From Kaftiobacterium sp035693805 (GTDB lineage: Bacteria; Sysuimicrobiota; Sysuimicrobiia; Sysuimicrobiales; Kaftiobacteriaceae): DNA of 9,824 nucleotides. Location of the stretch: NCBI GenBank assembly GCA_035693805.1, contig DASSGA010000124.1, positions 1 through 9,824 on the forward strand. The letters run 5' to 3'. The notes beneath the pieces were generated by a model. The model saw nothing but the letters and a program-made list of their open reading frames with translations, ran no database searches and had not been told where the DNA came from. Below are positions 1 through 6,303 of this stretch, piece by piece. The first letter of the stretch is position 1; each line of letters starts with the position of its first letter. The translations under genes and the position numbers were made by a program.

Positions 1-1
1 G

Positions 2-508
2 TTCGAGAATGCCCGGGTCCCCAGGGACAACCTCTTCGGCGAGGCGGGCCACGGTGGTCGCATCGCGCTGGCCACACTCGACGGCGGCCGCCTCGGCATC
101 GCGGCGCAGGGGGTGGGGATCGCCCGCGCGTCACTCGATGCGTCACTGGCGTACGCCCGGGAGCGCAAACAGTTCGGCCGGTCGATCGGGGAGTTCCAGG
201 CCGTGCAGTGGATGCTGGCCGACATGGGCACGCGGATCGAAGCCGCCCGGTTGCTCATGTACCGCGCCGCCTGGCTGCGCCAGCAGGGCCGGCCCCACGC
301 GAAGGAGGCGTCGATGGCCAAGCTCTTCGCCTCCGAGACCGCGATGTGGGCCGCGCACAAGGCGGTGCAGATCCACGGCGGGTACGGCTACATCCAGGAC
401 TACCCGGCCGAGCGATACTTTCGCGACGCGAAGATCACCGAGATCTATGAAGGGACGTCCGAGATCCAGCGCCTCGTCATCTCCCGTTACGTGCTCGGCG
501 CTCGATAA
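2..508 (+). CDS. Short-chain acyl-CoA dehydrogenase (butyryl-CoA dehydrogenase-like), 3' part
   Basis: FAD-dependent acyl-CoA dehydrogenase that introduces the alpha-beta double bond into an acyl-CoA and passes electrons to ETF in the cytoplasm. The 5' end lies outside the window; the open frame runs from base 2 and gives the last 168 residues, the C-terminal helical domain. Visible motifs are LDGGRLGIAAQ (residues 26-36 of the fragment), YARERKQFG (51-59), FQAVQWMLADM (65-75), AVQIHGGYGY (121-130) and the terminal EIYEGTSEIQRLVI (147-160). Glu150, before GTSEIQR, is at the position of the catalytic base of bacterial short-chain and butyryl-CoA dehydrogenases. An ATG or GTG start inside the fragment would be false because homology continues upstream of it. 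Only 18 bases separate it from etfB, so it probably reduces the ETF encoded next. Exact chain-length or branched-chain preference cannot be read from this part; butyryl-CoA fits the mutase downstream. Confidence 0.95.
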   Translation, partial: FENARVPRDNLFGEAGHGGRIALATLDGGRLGIAAQGVGIARASLDASLAYARERKQFGRSIGEFQAVQWMLADMGTRIEAARLLMYRAAWLRQQGRPHAKEASMAKLFASETAMWAAHKAVQIHGGYGYIQDYPAERYFRDAKITEIYEGTSEIQRLVISRYVLGAR

Positions 509-516
509 CACATCGC

Positions 517-522
517 AGGAGG
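517..522 (+). promoter_or_regulatory. Ribosome binding site of etfB
   Basis: A perfect AGGAGG core ends 4 bases before the GTG at 527. It supports that non-ATG start, because no in-frame ATG lies nearby and the protein then begins with the usual ETF-beta N-terminus (NTIVCLKQVVDPE). Confidence 0.7.
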
Positions 523-526
523 CGGC

Positions 527-1327
527 GTGAACACGATCGTCTGTCTGAAGCAGGTGGTCGATCCCGAGCTCCCGCAGTGGGACTTCGCGATCGAGCCGGC
601 GACAAAGCGTCAGGTCCGTACCGGCAAGCCGCTCGTCATCTCCACGTACGACGAGAACGCCCTGGAGCTCGCCCTGCAGCTCAAGGACAAGGCAGGGGGG
701 AAAGTCACCGCGCTGACGCTCGGCCCCGCGGGGGAGGTGAAGGATGCGGTGCGCCTGGCGCTCGCGATGGGGGCGGACGAGGCGGTCGTGGTGGATGACG
801 CCAACGCCCCGCAGTTGCTGGCCTCCGACAAAGCCGCCATCCTCGCTGCGGCGATCAAGCGCATCGGCACGTTCGACCTGGTCCTCACCGGCTGTGAGTC
901 CGCGGACTGGGTGGAGCGCGCCGTGGCGCCGTTTCTTGCCGAAGCGCTCGGGGCCTCATGCGTGACCTTCATCACCCGGGCAGAGCCGAGCGATGGCACG
1001 GTGACGGTACGGCGCACATCCGAGGAAGGATTCCACGTGGTCGAGGCGCGTCTGCCGGCGGTGCTCTCGGTGACGAGTGACGAGTCGATCCGTCCTCGGC
1101 TGCCGAAGGTCAAAGACATCATGGGCGCGATGCGCAAGCCGGTGCAGACCTGGACGCGCGCGGACGTCGCCGGGGGGTCCGCCGCCGGGGTTGCCGGCAC
1201 GCAGGGCGTCGAGGTTCGCGAGGTCGCCGTGCCCCAACGCACCACGAAGTGCGAGTTCCTGGACGGCGAGCCTGCCCAGCAGGTTCAGGCGCTCGTCGAA
1301 CGGTTGCGGGCCCTCAAACTCATCTAG
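527..1327 (+). CDS. etfB: Electron transfer flavoprotein, beta subunit
   Basis: Beta subunit (266 aa, normal length) of the soluble heterodimeric ETF that takes electrons from acyl-CoA dehydrogenases. Family features in order: N-terminal IVCLKQVVDPE (4-14); YDENALELALQLKD (41-54), matching the usual FDE-A-EEALRLKE helix; LALAMGADEAVVVDD (77-91); the nucleotide-binding segment TGCESADWVERAVAPFLAEALG (121-142, given here only as the region); and the RPRLPKVKDIMGAMRKPV segment (189-206), which corresponds to the recognition loop of ETF-beta that docks on dehydrogenases. The segment 121-142 departs from the common G-x-Q-A-x-D pattern, as described in the findings. GTG start with a strong Shine-Dalgarno sequence; the stop lies 12 bases before etfA. 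Order dehydrogenase-etfB-etfA-membrane FeS protein indicates respiratory beta-oxidation, not a FixABCX nitrogen-fixation set, since fixC and fixX homologues are absent. Confidence 0.96.
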   Translation: MNTIVCLKQVVDPELPQWDFAIEPATKRQVRTGKPLVISTYDENALELALQLKDKAGGKVTALTLGPAGEVKDAVRLALAMGADEAVVVDDANAPQLLASDKAAILAAAIKRIGTFDLVLTGCESADWVERAVAPFLAEALGASCVTFITRAEPSDGTVTVRRTSEEGFHVVEARLPAVLSVTSDESIRPRLPKVKDIMGAMRKPVQTWTRADVAGGSAAGVAGTQGVEVREVAVPQRTTKCEFLDGEPAQQVQALVERLRALKLI

Positions 1328-1339
1328 CGGGAGCGGATC

Positions 1340-2323
1340 ATGCCTGGCATCTTCGTGGTGGCGACGGCGCTCGAGGGGACGCTGGGGCGTTCGGCCCTGG
1401 AACTCGTGGGAGGCGCCCGAGCCCTCGCTGGCGCCCCCGGCTTGGAGGTGTCCGCCGCCCTCCTCGGGCATGGGGAGAACCTGGCCGGCGCCGCCGCCCG
1501 GCTCCATGAGTTCGGGGTGGAGACCGTCTACCGCTGCGACCATCCTGCCCTCACCGCGGGGCAGAGCGACGCGGTCCTGGCCGCCGTCGATCCCATCGTC
1601 CGGAAGGCGCCGCCCGACATCGTGCTCGTCGGCGCCGACACGGTGGGCCGCGAAGTGGCTCCCCGGCTGGCGTACCGCCTGGGGGCTGCGCTGGCCACGG
1701 AAGTGATGAGCCTGGCCGTTGACGGGAAGGCCATCGTCGCGAAGCGACAGGTCTACGGGGGGCGCGCCATCGCGACGCTTGCGATCACGTCGCGTCCGGC
1801 CGTGATCACATTGAAGCCTCGAGCGTTCGATCTGCCCGAGCGCGCTGCGGTGAAGGGAACGGTCGAAGATATCTCGGTGACCATAGACCCCGCGTCCATG
1901 CTGACCCATGTACGCGAACTTCAGAGCGAGCGCGCCGAGGTCGGGCTCGACGACGCTGAGGTGGTTGTGGGCGGCGGCCGCGGCGTGGGCGGCCCCGATG
2001 GTTTCAAGCTGCTGGCGGAACTGGCGGGGGTGCTCGGCGCGGCTGTCGGCTCCTCCCGGCCGCCGGCCGACGAAGGCTGGGTGCCCATCACCTGGCAGAT
2101 CGGTCAGACCGGGAAGTCCATTCGCCCCAACCTCTACATCGCGGTCGGCATCTCGGGCGCCGCGCAGCATGTCGCCGGGGTCTCGGGCTCGCGCACGATC
2201 GTCGCCATCAACAGGGATGCGGAGGCGCCGATCTTCTCGCTCGCGCATCTCGGCCTCGTGGGTGATTACCGCCAGATCGTGCCCGCGCTCATCGCGCGAC
2301 TCAAGGAAGCGAAGGGCGCGTAG
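1340..2323 (+). CDS. etfA: Electron transfer flavoprotein, alpha subunit
   Basis: Alpha subunit (327 aa) of ETF, carrying the redox-active FAD. The N-terminal Rossmann-like half contains DIVLVGADTVGREVAPRLA (93-111). The C-terminal FAD domain is clear: VVVGGGRGVGGPDGFKLL (208-225), AAVGSSRPPADEGW (234-247), IGQTGKSIRPNLYIAVGISG (254-273), AQHVAG (275-280), VAINRDAEAPIF (288-299) and GLVGDY (305-310). Arg240, Gln256-Thr257 and His277 occupy the positions that contact the flavin in characterised ETFs. No ferredoxin domain is fused at the N-terminus, so it resembles ordinary respiratory ETFs more than clostridial types with extra clusters. ATG start with GGGAG at 1329-1333, 6 bases upstream. The stop is 3 bases before the next ATG, which suggests translational coupling with the membrane oxidoreductase that should reoxidise this ETF. 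Confidence 0.97.
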   Translation: MPGIFVVATALEGTLGRSALELVGGARALAGAPGLEVSAALLGHGENLAGAAARLHEFGVETVYRCDHPALTAGQSDAVLAAVDPIVRKAPPDIVLVGADTVGREVAPRLAYRLGAALATEVMSLAVDGKAIVAKRQVYGGRAIATLAITSRPAVITLKPRAFDLPERAAVKGTVEDISVTIDPASMLTHVRELQSERAEVGLDDAEVVVGGGRGVGGPDGFKLLAELAGVLGAAVGSSRPPADEGWVPITWQIGQTGKSIRPNLYIAVGISGAAQHVAGVSGSRTIVAINRDAEAPIFSLAHLGLVGDYRQIVPALIARLKEAKGA

Positions 2324-2326
2324 CGG

Positions 2327-4306
2327 ATGGAGATCACACTGCTGCGCGGCCTCGGCGTCCTGCTGATGTTCGCCGTCGCCTCGGTCCTGGCCGGACGCAA
2401 GGTCTGGCTCGTCGTCCGGCTCATCCGCCTGGGCGGCGGTCCGGTGGCGCTCGCTCCGGTCGCTGTGCGGCTGCGCCACCTGCTGACGCAGGTCGTCGGC
2501 CACACCAGGGTCTTCCGGCGATTCACCTCAGGACTGCTGCACCTCTTCATCTTCTGGGGCTTCCTCGTGCTGCTCAGCACGATCGTCCAGGCCTTCGGGG
2601 AGGCCTTCGCGCCGGGGTGGACGCTGCCGGTGATCGGAACCGCACGGTGGTTCGTGTTCCTGCAGGACCTGTTCATCGTGCTGGTGCTTGTGGGTGTCGC
2701 CCTCGCGCTCTACCTGCGTCTGATCGTCCGGCCGTGGCGCCTGCGGACCCAGAACCAGTTCGGCGCCTACCTCATCCTCGGGCTGATCTCGGGGATCATG
2801 ATCAGCCTGCTTCTGGCGAGAGCCTCGGGCATCGCGCTCGGTCACGCGGGCTGGGCGGGCGGGGCCGTGGTCTCTCGGGCCGCCGCGGGGGGGCTGGCGG
2901 GGATGCCCCGGTCGGCGGTGCGGACCATCTTCGAAGTCTCGTGGTGGGCGCACCTCGGGATCATCCTCTACTTCCTCACCTGGATCCCCGAGGGCAAGCA
3001 CCTGCATCTGCTCACGCTGGTGCCGAATGTCTACGCGCAGAAGGCGCGGCCGCGCGGGGCGCTCGCCTCGGTCGATATCGAGACCGCGGAGCGCCTGGGC
3101 GCCTCACGCGCCGAGCACTTCACCTGGAAGGACAACCTCGACCTGTTCGCCTGCATGGAGTGCGGCCGCTGCACCGAGGTCTGTCCCGCCAACAACACCG
3201 GCAAGGAGCTCGATCCGCGGCGCCTGCACACCGATCTCCGCAAGCACTTGACGGCGGTCGGCTCGCAGCTGCTCGCCGGCGTGTCCGCGGACGAGATCCA
3301 GCGGCCGGCGCTCGTGGGCGAGGTGTTCTCCGAGCCGTTCCTGTGGCAGTGCCTGTCCTGCGGGGCCTGCGTCGAGGAGTGTCCCGCGGACAACGATCAC
3401 ATCGACAAGATCGTGGAGATGCGCCGCCATCTGGTGATGGAGGAGGCGCGGCTGCCGGACCAGATGCAGCAGGCGCTGCGCAGCCTGGAGGTCCGCGGAC
3501 ACCCGTTCCGCGGCGCGGGCGTGACGCGCACGGCCTGGACCGCGGGCGTGGAGATCAAGCGGTTAGATCACGGGGCGAAGGCCCAATGGCTGCTCTGGGT
3601 CGGCTGCGCGGCGGCGCTCAACGAGCGCAATCACGATTCGCTGCGCGCCTTCGTTTCGCTGCTGCACAGTGCCGGCGTGGACGTCGGCATCCTCGGCGAC
3701 GAGGAAACCTGCACGGGCGACCCGGCGCGCCGGATCGGTAACGAGTACCTGTTCCAGACGTTGGCAGGGCAGAACGTGAAGACGCTCGGGCGCCACGGGG
3801 TCACGCACATCGTCACGGTCTGCCCGCACTGCTACAATACGTTCAAGAACGAGTACCCGGCTCTGGGCGGGCGCTACGAGGTCTGGCACCACACGCAGCT
3901 GCTGGCGCGCTTCCTGGATGAGGGCCGGCTGCGGCCGAGCGGGGCGCTCGCGCAGACGATCACCTTCCACGACCCGTGTTATCTCGGGCGGCACAACGGC
4001 GAGTACGACGCCCCCCGGCGGGTCCTGGACGCGATCCCCGGCGCCTCGCGGGTCGAGATGGCGCGCTGCCGGGAACGGGGGTTCTGCTGCGGCGCGGGCG
4101 GCGGCCTGTACTGGCACGAGGACCGCACCGGCGAGCGGGTGAGCCACGTGCGCACCAAGCACGTCGCGGAGACCGGCGCGCAGATCGTGGCCACGGCCTG
4201 CCCGTTCTGCACGCTGATGCTCGACGACGCGGCCAAGGTCACCGATGCCTCGGCGCAGCCCATGGACGTGGCCGAGTTGCTCGCGCGCACCACGACGAGA
4301 GGGTGA
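2327..4306 (+). CDS. Membrane-bound FeS oxidoreductase, probable ETF:(mena)quinone oxidoreductase (EMO/EtfD type)
   Basis: A 659-residue fusion. Residues 1-230 resemble the nitrate reductase gamma-type cytochrome b domain, with about five membrane segments (near 3-23, 68-90, 109-131, 146-166 and 203-222). Histidines at 60, 72, 209, 225 and 227 include candidate haem ligands. Residues 265-365 form a ferredoxin-like domain with two motifs, CMECGRCTEVCP (Cys276, 279, 282, 286) and CLSCGACVEECP (Cys342, 345, 348, 352), predicted to hold two [4Fe-4S] clusters. Residues 420-635 carry two CCG domains like HdrB. The second (Cys551, 587, 588, 625, 628) fits the CX31-39CCX35-36CXXC non-cubane cluster pattern; the first has Thr463 in place of one cysteine. 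Family knowledge: EMO of Geobacter and syntrophs and EtfD of mycobacteria move electrons from ETF to menaquinone. Position right after etfBA supports this role. Plain labels such as 'heterodisulfide reductase-related' would miss it. The quinone type is inferred. Confidence 0.88.
   Translation: MEITLLRGLGVLLMFAVASVLAGRKVWLVVRLIRLGGGPVALAPVAVRLRHLLTQVVGHTRVFRRFTSGLLHLFIFWGFLVLLSTIVQAFGEAFAPGWTLPVIGTARWFVFLQDLFIVLVLVGVALALYLRLIVRPWRLRTQNQFGAYLILGLISGIMISLLLARASGIALGHAGWAGGAVVSRAAAGGLAGMPRSAVRTIFEVSWWAHLGIILYFLTWIPEGKHLHLLTLVPNVYAQKARPRGALASVDIETAERLGASRAEHFTWKDNLDLFACMECGRCTEVCPANNTGKELDPRRLHTDLRKHLTAVGSQLLAGVSADEIQRPALVGEVFSEPFLWQCLSCGACVEECPADNDHIDKIVEMRRHLVMEEARLPDQMQQALRSLEVRGHPFRGAGVTRTAWTAGVEIKRLDHGAKAQWLLWVGCAAALNERNHDSLRAFVSLLHSAGVDVGILGDEETCTGDPARRIGNEYLFQTLAGQNVKTLGRHGVTHIVTVCPHCYNTFKNEYPALGGRYEVWHHTQLLARFLDEGRLRPSGALAQTITFHDPCYLGRHNGEYDAPRRVLDAIPGASRVEMARCRERGFCCGAGGGLYWHEDRTGERVSHVRTKHVAETGAQIVATACPFCTLMLDDAAKVTDASAQPMDVAELLARTTTRG
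4297..4303 (+). promoter_or_regulatory. Ribosome binding site fixing the mutase start
   Basis: GAGAGGG ends 7 bases before the GTG at 4311 and lies inside the last codons of the preceding gene. It supports GTG 4311 as start over the in-frame ATG at 4245, which would overlap the upstream gene by 62 bases and add 22 residues without family similarity. Confidence 0.6.
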
Positions 4307-4310
4307 GAAC

Positions 4311-5870
4311 GTGAGCGACAGGCGGACCCTCTACGGCCCCGGGGATCTCGGGCGGCTCACCTACGAGCGCGACCTCGGGGATCCGGGGGCGTACCCGTTC
4401 ACGCGCGGGATCCACCCCTCGATGTACCGCGGCCGGCTGTGGACGATGCGGCAGTTCGCCGGCTTCGGCTCCGCGGCGGACAGCAACCGCCGCTTTCACT
4501 ATCTCCTCGAGCACGGCACGACCGGCCTCTCGGTGGCCTTCGACATGCCCACCCTCATGGGGTATGACTCCGACCACCCGAAGGCGCTGGGTGAGGTCGG
4601 CCGGGAGGGCGTGGCCATCGACACCGTGGAGGACATGAAGGTCCTCCTCGCGGGCCTGCCCCTCGACCGTGTGACCACCTCGATGACGATCAACGCGCCG
4701 GCGAACGTGCTGCTCGCGATGTACGTCGTCGCCGCGGAAGAGGGCGGGTTCGACCGGGCGGACCTCGGCGGAACGACGCAGACGGACATGCTCAAGGAGT
4801 TCATCGCCCAGAAGGAATGGGTGGTGCCGCCCCGCCCGAGCATGCGCTTCATCCAGGACATGCTGGTCTTCGGCACGCGCGAGCTGCCGCGCTGGAACAT
4901 CATCAGCATCAGCGGCTACCACATTCGCGAGGCCGGCGCGACCGCCGCGCAGGAGCTGGCGTTCACCCTCGCGGACGGCATCGCCTACGTCCAGGCGGGC
5001 ATCGAGGCGGGGCTGGACGTCGACGTCTTTGCCCCGCGCCTCAGTTTCTTCTTCGACTGCCACAACGACTTCTTCGAGGAGATCGCCAAGTTCCGCGCGG
5101 CGCGGCGGATGTGGGCCCGCATCATGCGGGAACGTTTCAAGGCGACGGCGCCGCGCTCGTGGTGGCTGCGCTTCCACACCCAGACCGCGGGTGTCTCGCT
5201 CACCGCGCAGCAGCCGCTGAACAACATCGTGCGCGTGGCGCTGCAGGCGCTGGCCGCGGTGCTCGGCGGCACCCAGTCCCTGCACACGAATTCGATGGAC
5301 GAGACCTACGCGCTCCCCACGGAAGACGCGGTGCGTGTTGCTCTGCGCACGCAGCAGATCATCGCGCACGAGAGCGGCGTGGCGAACGCCGCCGACCCCC
5401 TCGGGGGGTCGTACTTCGTCGAGGCCCTGACGAACCGGATGGAGGACGAGGCGGGAGCCTACATCCGCAAGATCGACGACCTCGGCGGGATGGTCCGGGC
5501 GGTGGAACTGGGCTTCCCGCAGCGGGAGATCGCCGACGCCAGCTTCCGCTTCCAGCAGGCCCTCGAGCGCAAGGAGAAGATCATCGTGGGCGTCAATGAC
5601 TTCGTGGTGCCCGAAGAGACGCCCATCGCGACCCTCCGGATCGACCCCGAGGTGGAGCGCTCCCAGATCGAGCGCCTCCGGCAGGTGCGCGCCTCGCGGG
5701 AGGAGGGCGCGGCCCGCCGGGCCCTCGCGGCCCTCAAGGCCGCGGCCGAATCGGGCGAGAACACGATGTATCCCATCGTGGACGCGGTCCGCGCCCGGGC
5801 GAGCGTGGGGGAGATCTGCGACGTCTATCGCGCGGTATACGGCGAGTACCGGGAGCCGGCGATCATCTGA
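4311..5870 (+). CDS. icmA: B12-dependent acyl-CoA mutase large subunit, isobutyryl-CoA mutase type
   Basis: Catalytic TIM-barrel subunit (519 aa) of an adenosylcobalamin-dependent acyl-CoA carbon-skeleton mutase. Landmarks: YPFTRGIHPSMYRGRLWTMR (28-47), QFAGFG (48-53), GLSVAFDMPTLMGYDSDHP (72-90), LKEFIAQKEW (161-170), SISGYHIREAGATAAQE (199-215), APRLSFFFDCHNDFFEEIAK (241-260), RFHTQTAGVSLTAQQ (287-301) and TQSLHTNSMDE (321-331). Tyr203-His204 match the catalytic Tyr243-His244 of Propionibacterium methylmalonyl-CoA mutase. The carboxylate-recognising pair Tyr89/Arg207 of that enzyme is replaced by Phe49/Gln167, exactly 118 residues apart as in isobutyryl-CoA mutase (Phe80/Gln198). Ala76 rather than Asp argues against 2-hydroxyisobutyryl-CoA mutase. 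Predicted reaction: isobutyryl-CoA to n-butyryl-CoA. Pivaloyl/isovaleryl-CoA mutase activity is possible. The B12 domain is a separate gene 12 bases downstream. Mutase family is certain; substrate is inferred from these residues and context. Confidence 0.85.
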   Translation: MSDRRTLYGPGDLGRLTYERDLGDPGAYPFTRGIHPSMYRGRLWTMRQFAGFGSAADSNRRFHYLLEHGTTGLSVAFDMPTLMGYDSDHPKALGEVGREGVAIDTVEDMKVLLAGLPLDRVTTSMTINAPANVLLAMYVVAAEEGGFDRADLGGTTQTDMLKEFIAQKEWVVPPRPSMRFIQDMLVFGTRELPRWNIISISGYHIREAGATAAQELAFTLADGIAYVQAGIEAGLDVDVFAPRLSFFFDCHNDFFEEIAKFRAARRMWARIMRERFKATAPRSWWLRFHTQTAGVSLTAQQPLNNIVRVALQALAAVLGGTQSLHTNSMDETYALPTEDAVRVALRTQQIIAHESGVANAADPLGGSYFVEALTNRMEDEAGAYIRKIDDLGGMVRAVELGFPQREIADASFRFQQALERKEKIIVGVNDFVVPEETPIATLRIDPEVERSQIERLRQVRASREEGAARRALAALKAAAESGENTMYPIVDAVRARASVGEICDVYRAVYGEYREPAII

Positions 5871-5882
5871 TGCCGGACAGGA

Positions 5883-6296
5883 ATGCCTGAAGCGAAGATC
5901 CGCATCGTCATGGCCAAGCCCGGGCTGGATGGGCACGACCGGGGAGCGAAGGTGGTCGCGCGCGCGCTGCGCGACGCCGGGTTCGAGGTGATCTACACCG
6001 GGCTGCACCAGACGCCCGAAATGGTTGTTACCGCAGCCATCCAGGAAGACGCGGACGCGATCGGCCTGTCCATCCTCTCCGGGGCGCACATGACCCTCTT
6101 CCCGCGCGTCGTCCAGCTGCTGCGGGAGAAGGGGGCCGGCGACATCGTCGTCTTCGGCGGCGGGATCATCCCCGGGGAGGATGTCGCGTCGTTGAAGAGC
6201 GCCGGCGTGGCGGAAGTCTTCACCCCGGGGGCTTCGCTCGAGACGATCGTGCGCTGGGTGCGCGAGCACGTGAAACCGCGCGGCGTGCGGACCTAG
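5883..6296 (+). CDS. icmB: B12-binding small subunit of acyl-CoA mutase
   Basis: Cobalamin-binding subunit (137 aa) that pairs with the large subunit encoded just upstream. It has the full base-off/His-on signature: GLDGHDRGAK (14-23) with Asp16-x-His18-x-x-Gly21, where His18 is the lower cobalt ligand; SILSGAH (63-69), the SxL element; and FGGGIIPGED (91-100), the glycine-rich loop of the Rossmann-like fold. The length is that of a stand-alone B12 domain, as in IcmB, archaeal and actinobacterial split mutases and HcmB. The ATG at 5883 gives the expected N-terminus (EAKIRIVMAKPG). Its own Shine-Dalgarno sequence is poor because AGGA directly abuts the ATG, so translation probably depends on coupling to the large subunit. 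The symbol follows the substrate prediction for the large subunit; mcm small subunit would be the generic name. No MeaB-like G-protein chaperone gene follows. Confidence 0.93.
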   Translation: MPEAKIRIVMAKPGLDGHDRGAKVVARALRDAGFEVIYTGLHQTPEMVVTAAIQEDADAIGLSILSGAHMTLFPRVVQLLREKGAGDIVVFGGGIIPGEDVASLKSAGVAEVFTPGASLETIVRWVREHVKPRGVRT

Positions 6297-6303
6297 CCCC
6301 CGC

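Noticed and set aside
956..2503. A 515-codon minus-strand open frame under etfB/etfA
   Set aside because: Antisense shadow of etfBA with a low-complexity, charged translation and no family motifs.
4245..4310. In-frame ATG 22 codons upstream as the mutase start
   Set aside because: It would overlap the upstream gene by 62 bases, adds Arg/Ser/Pro-rich residues with no counterpart in mutases, and a good ribosome binding site serves the GTG at 4311.
5394..5410. GACCCCC-TCG-GGGGGTC hairpin as a terminator or regulatory stem
   Set aside because: It lies inside the mutase gene at the conserved DPLGGS motif, has only a 7-base stem and no T-run; codon choice explains it.
4311..5870. 2-hydroxyisobutyryl-CoA mutase or ethylmalonyl-CoA mutase as the main call
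   Set aside because: The HCM hallmarks Ile and Asp at the positions of residues 49 and 76 are Phe and Ala here. ECM is a single fused chain, whereas this enzyme is split, and the Gln167 pattern is that of ICM-type enzymes.
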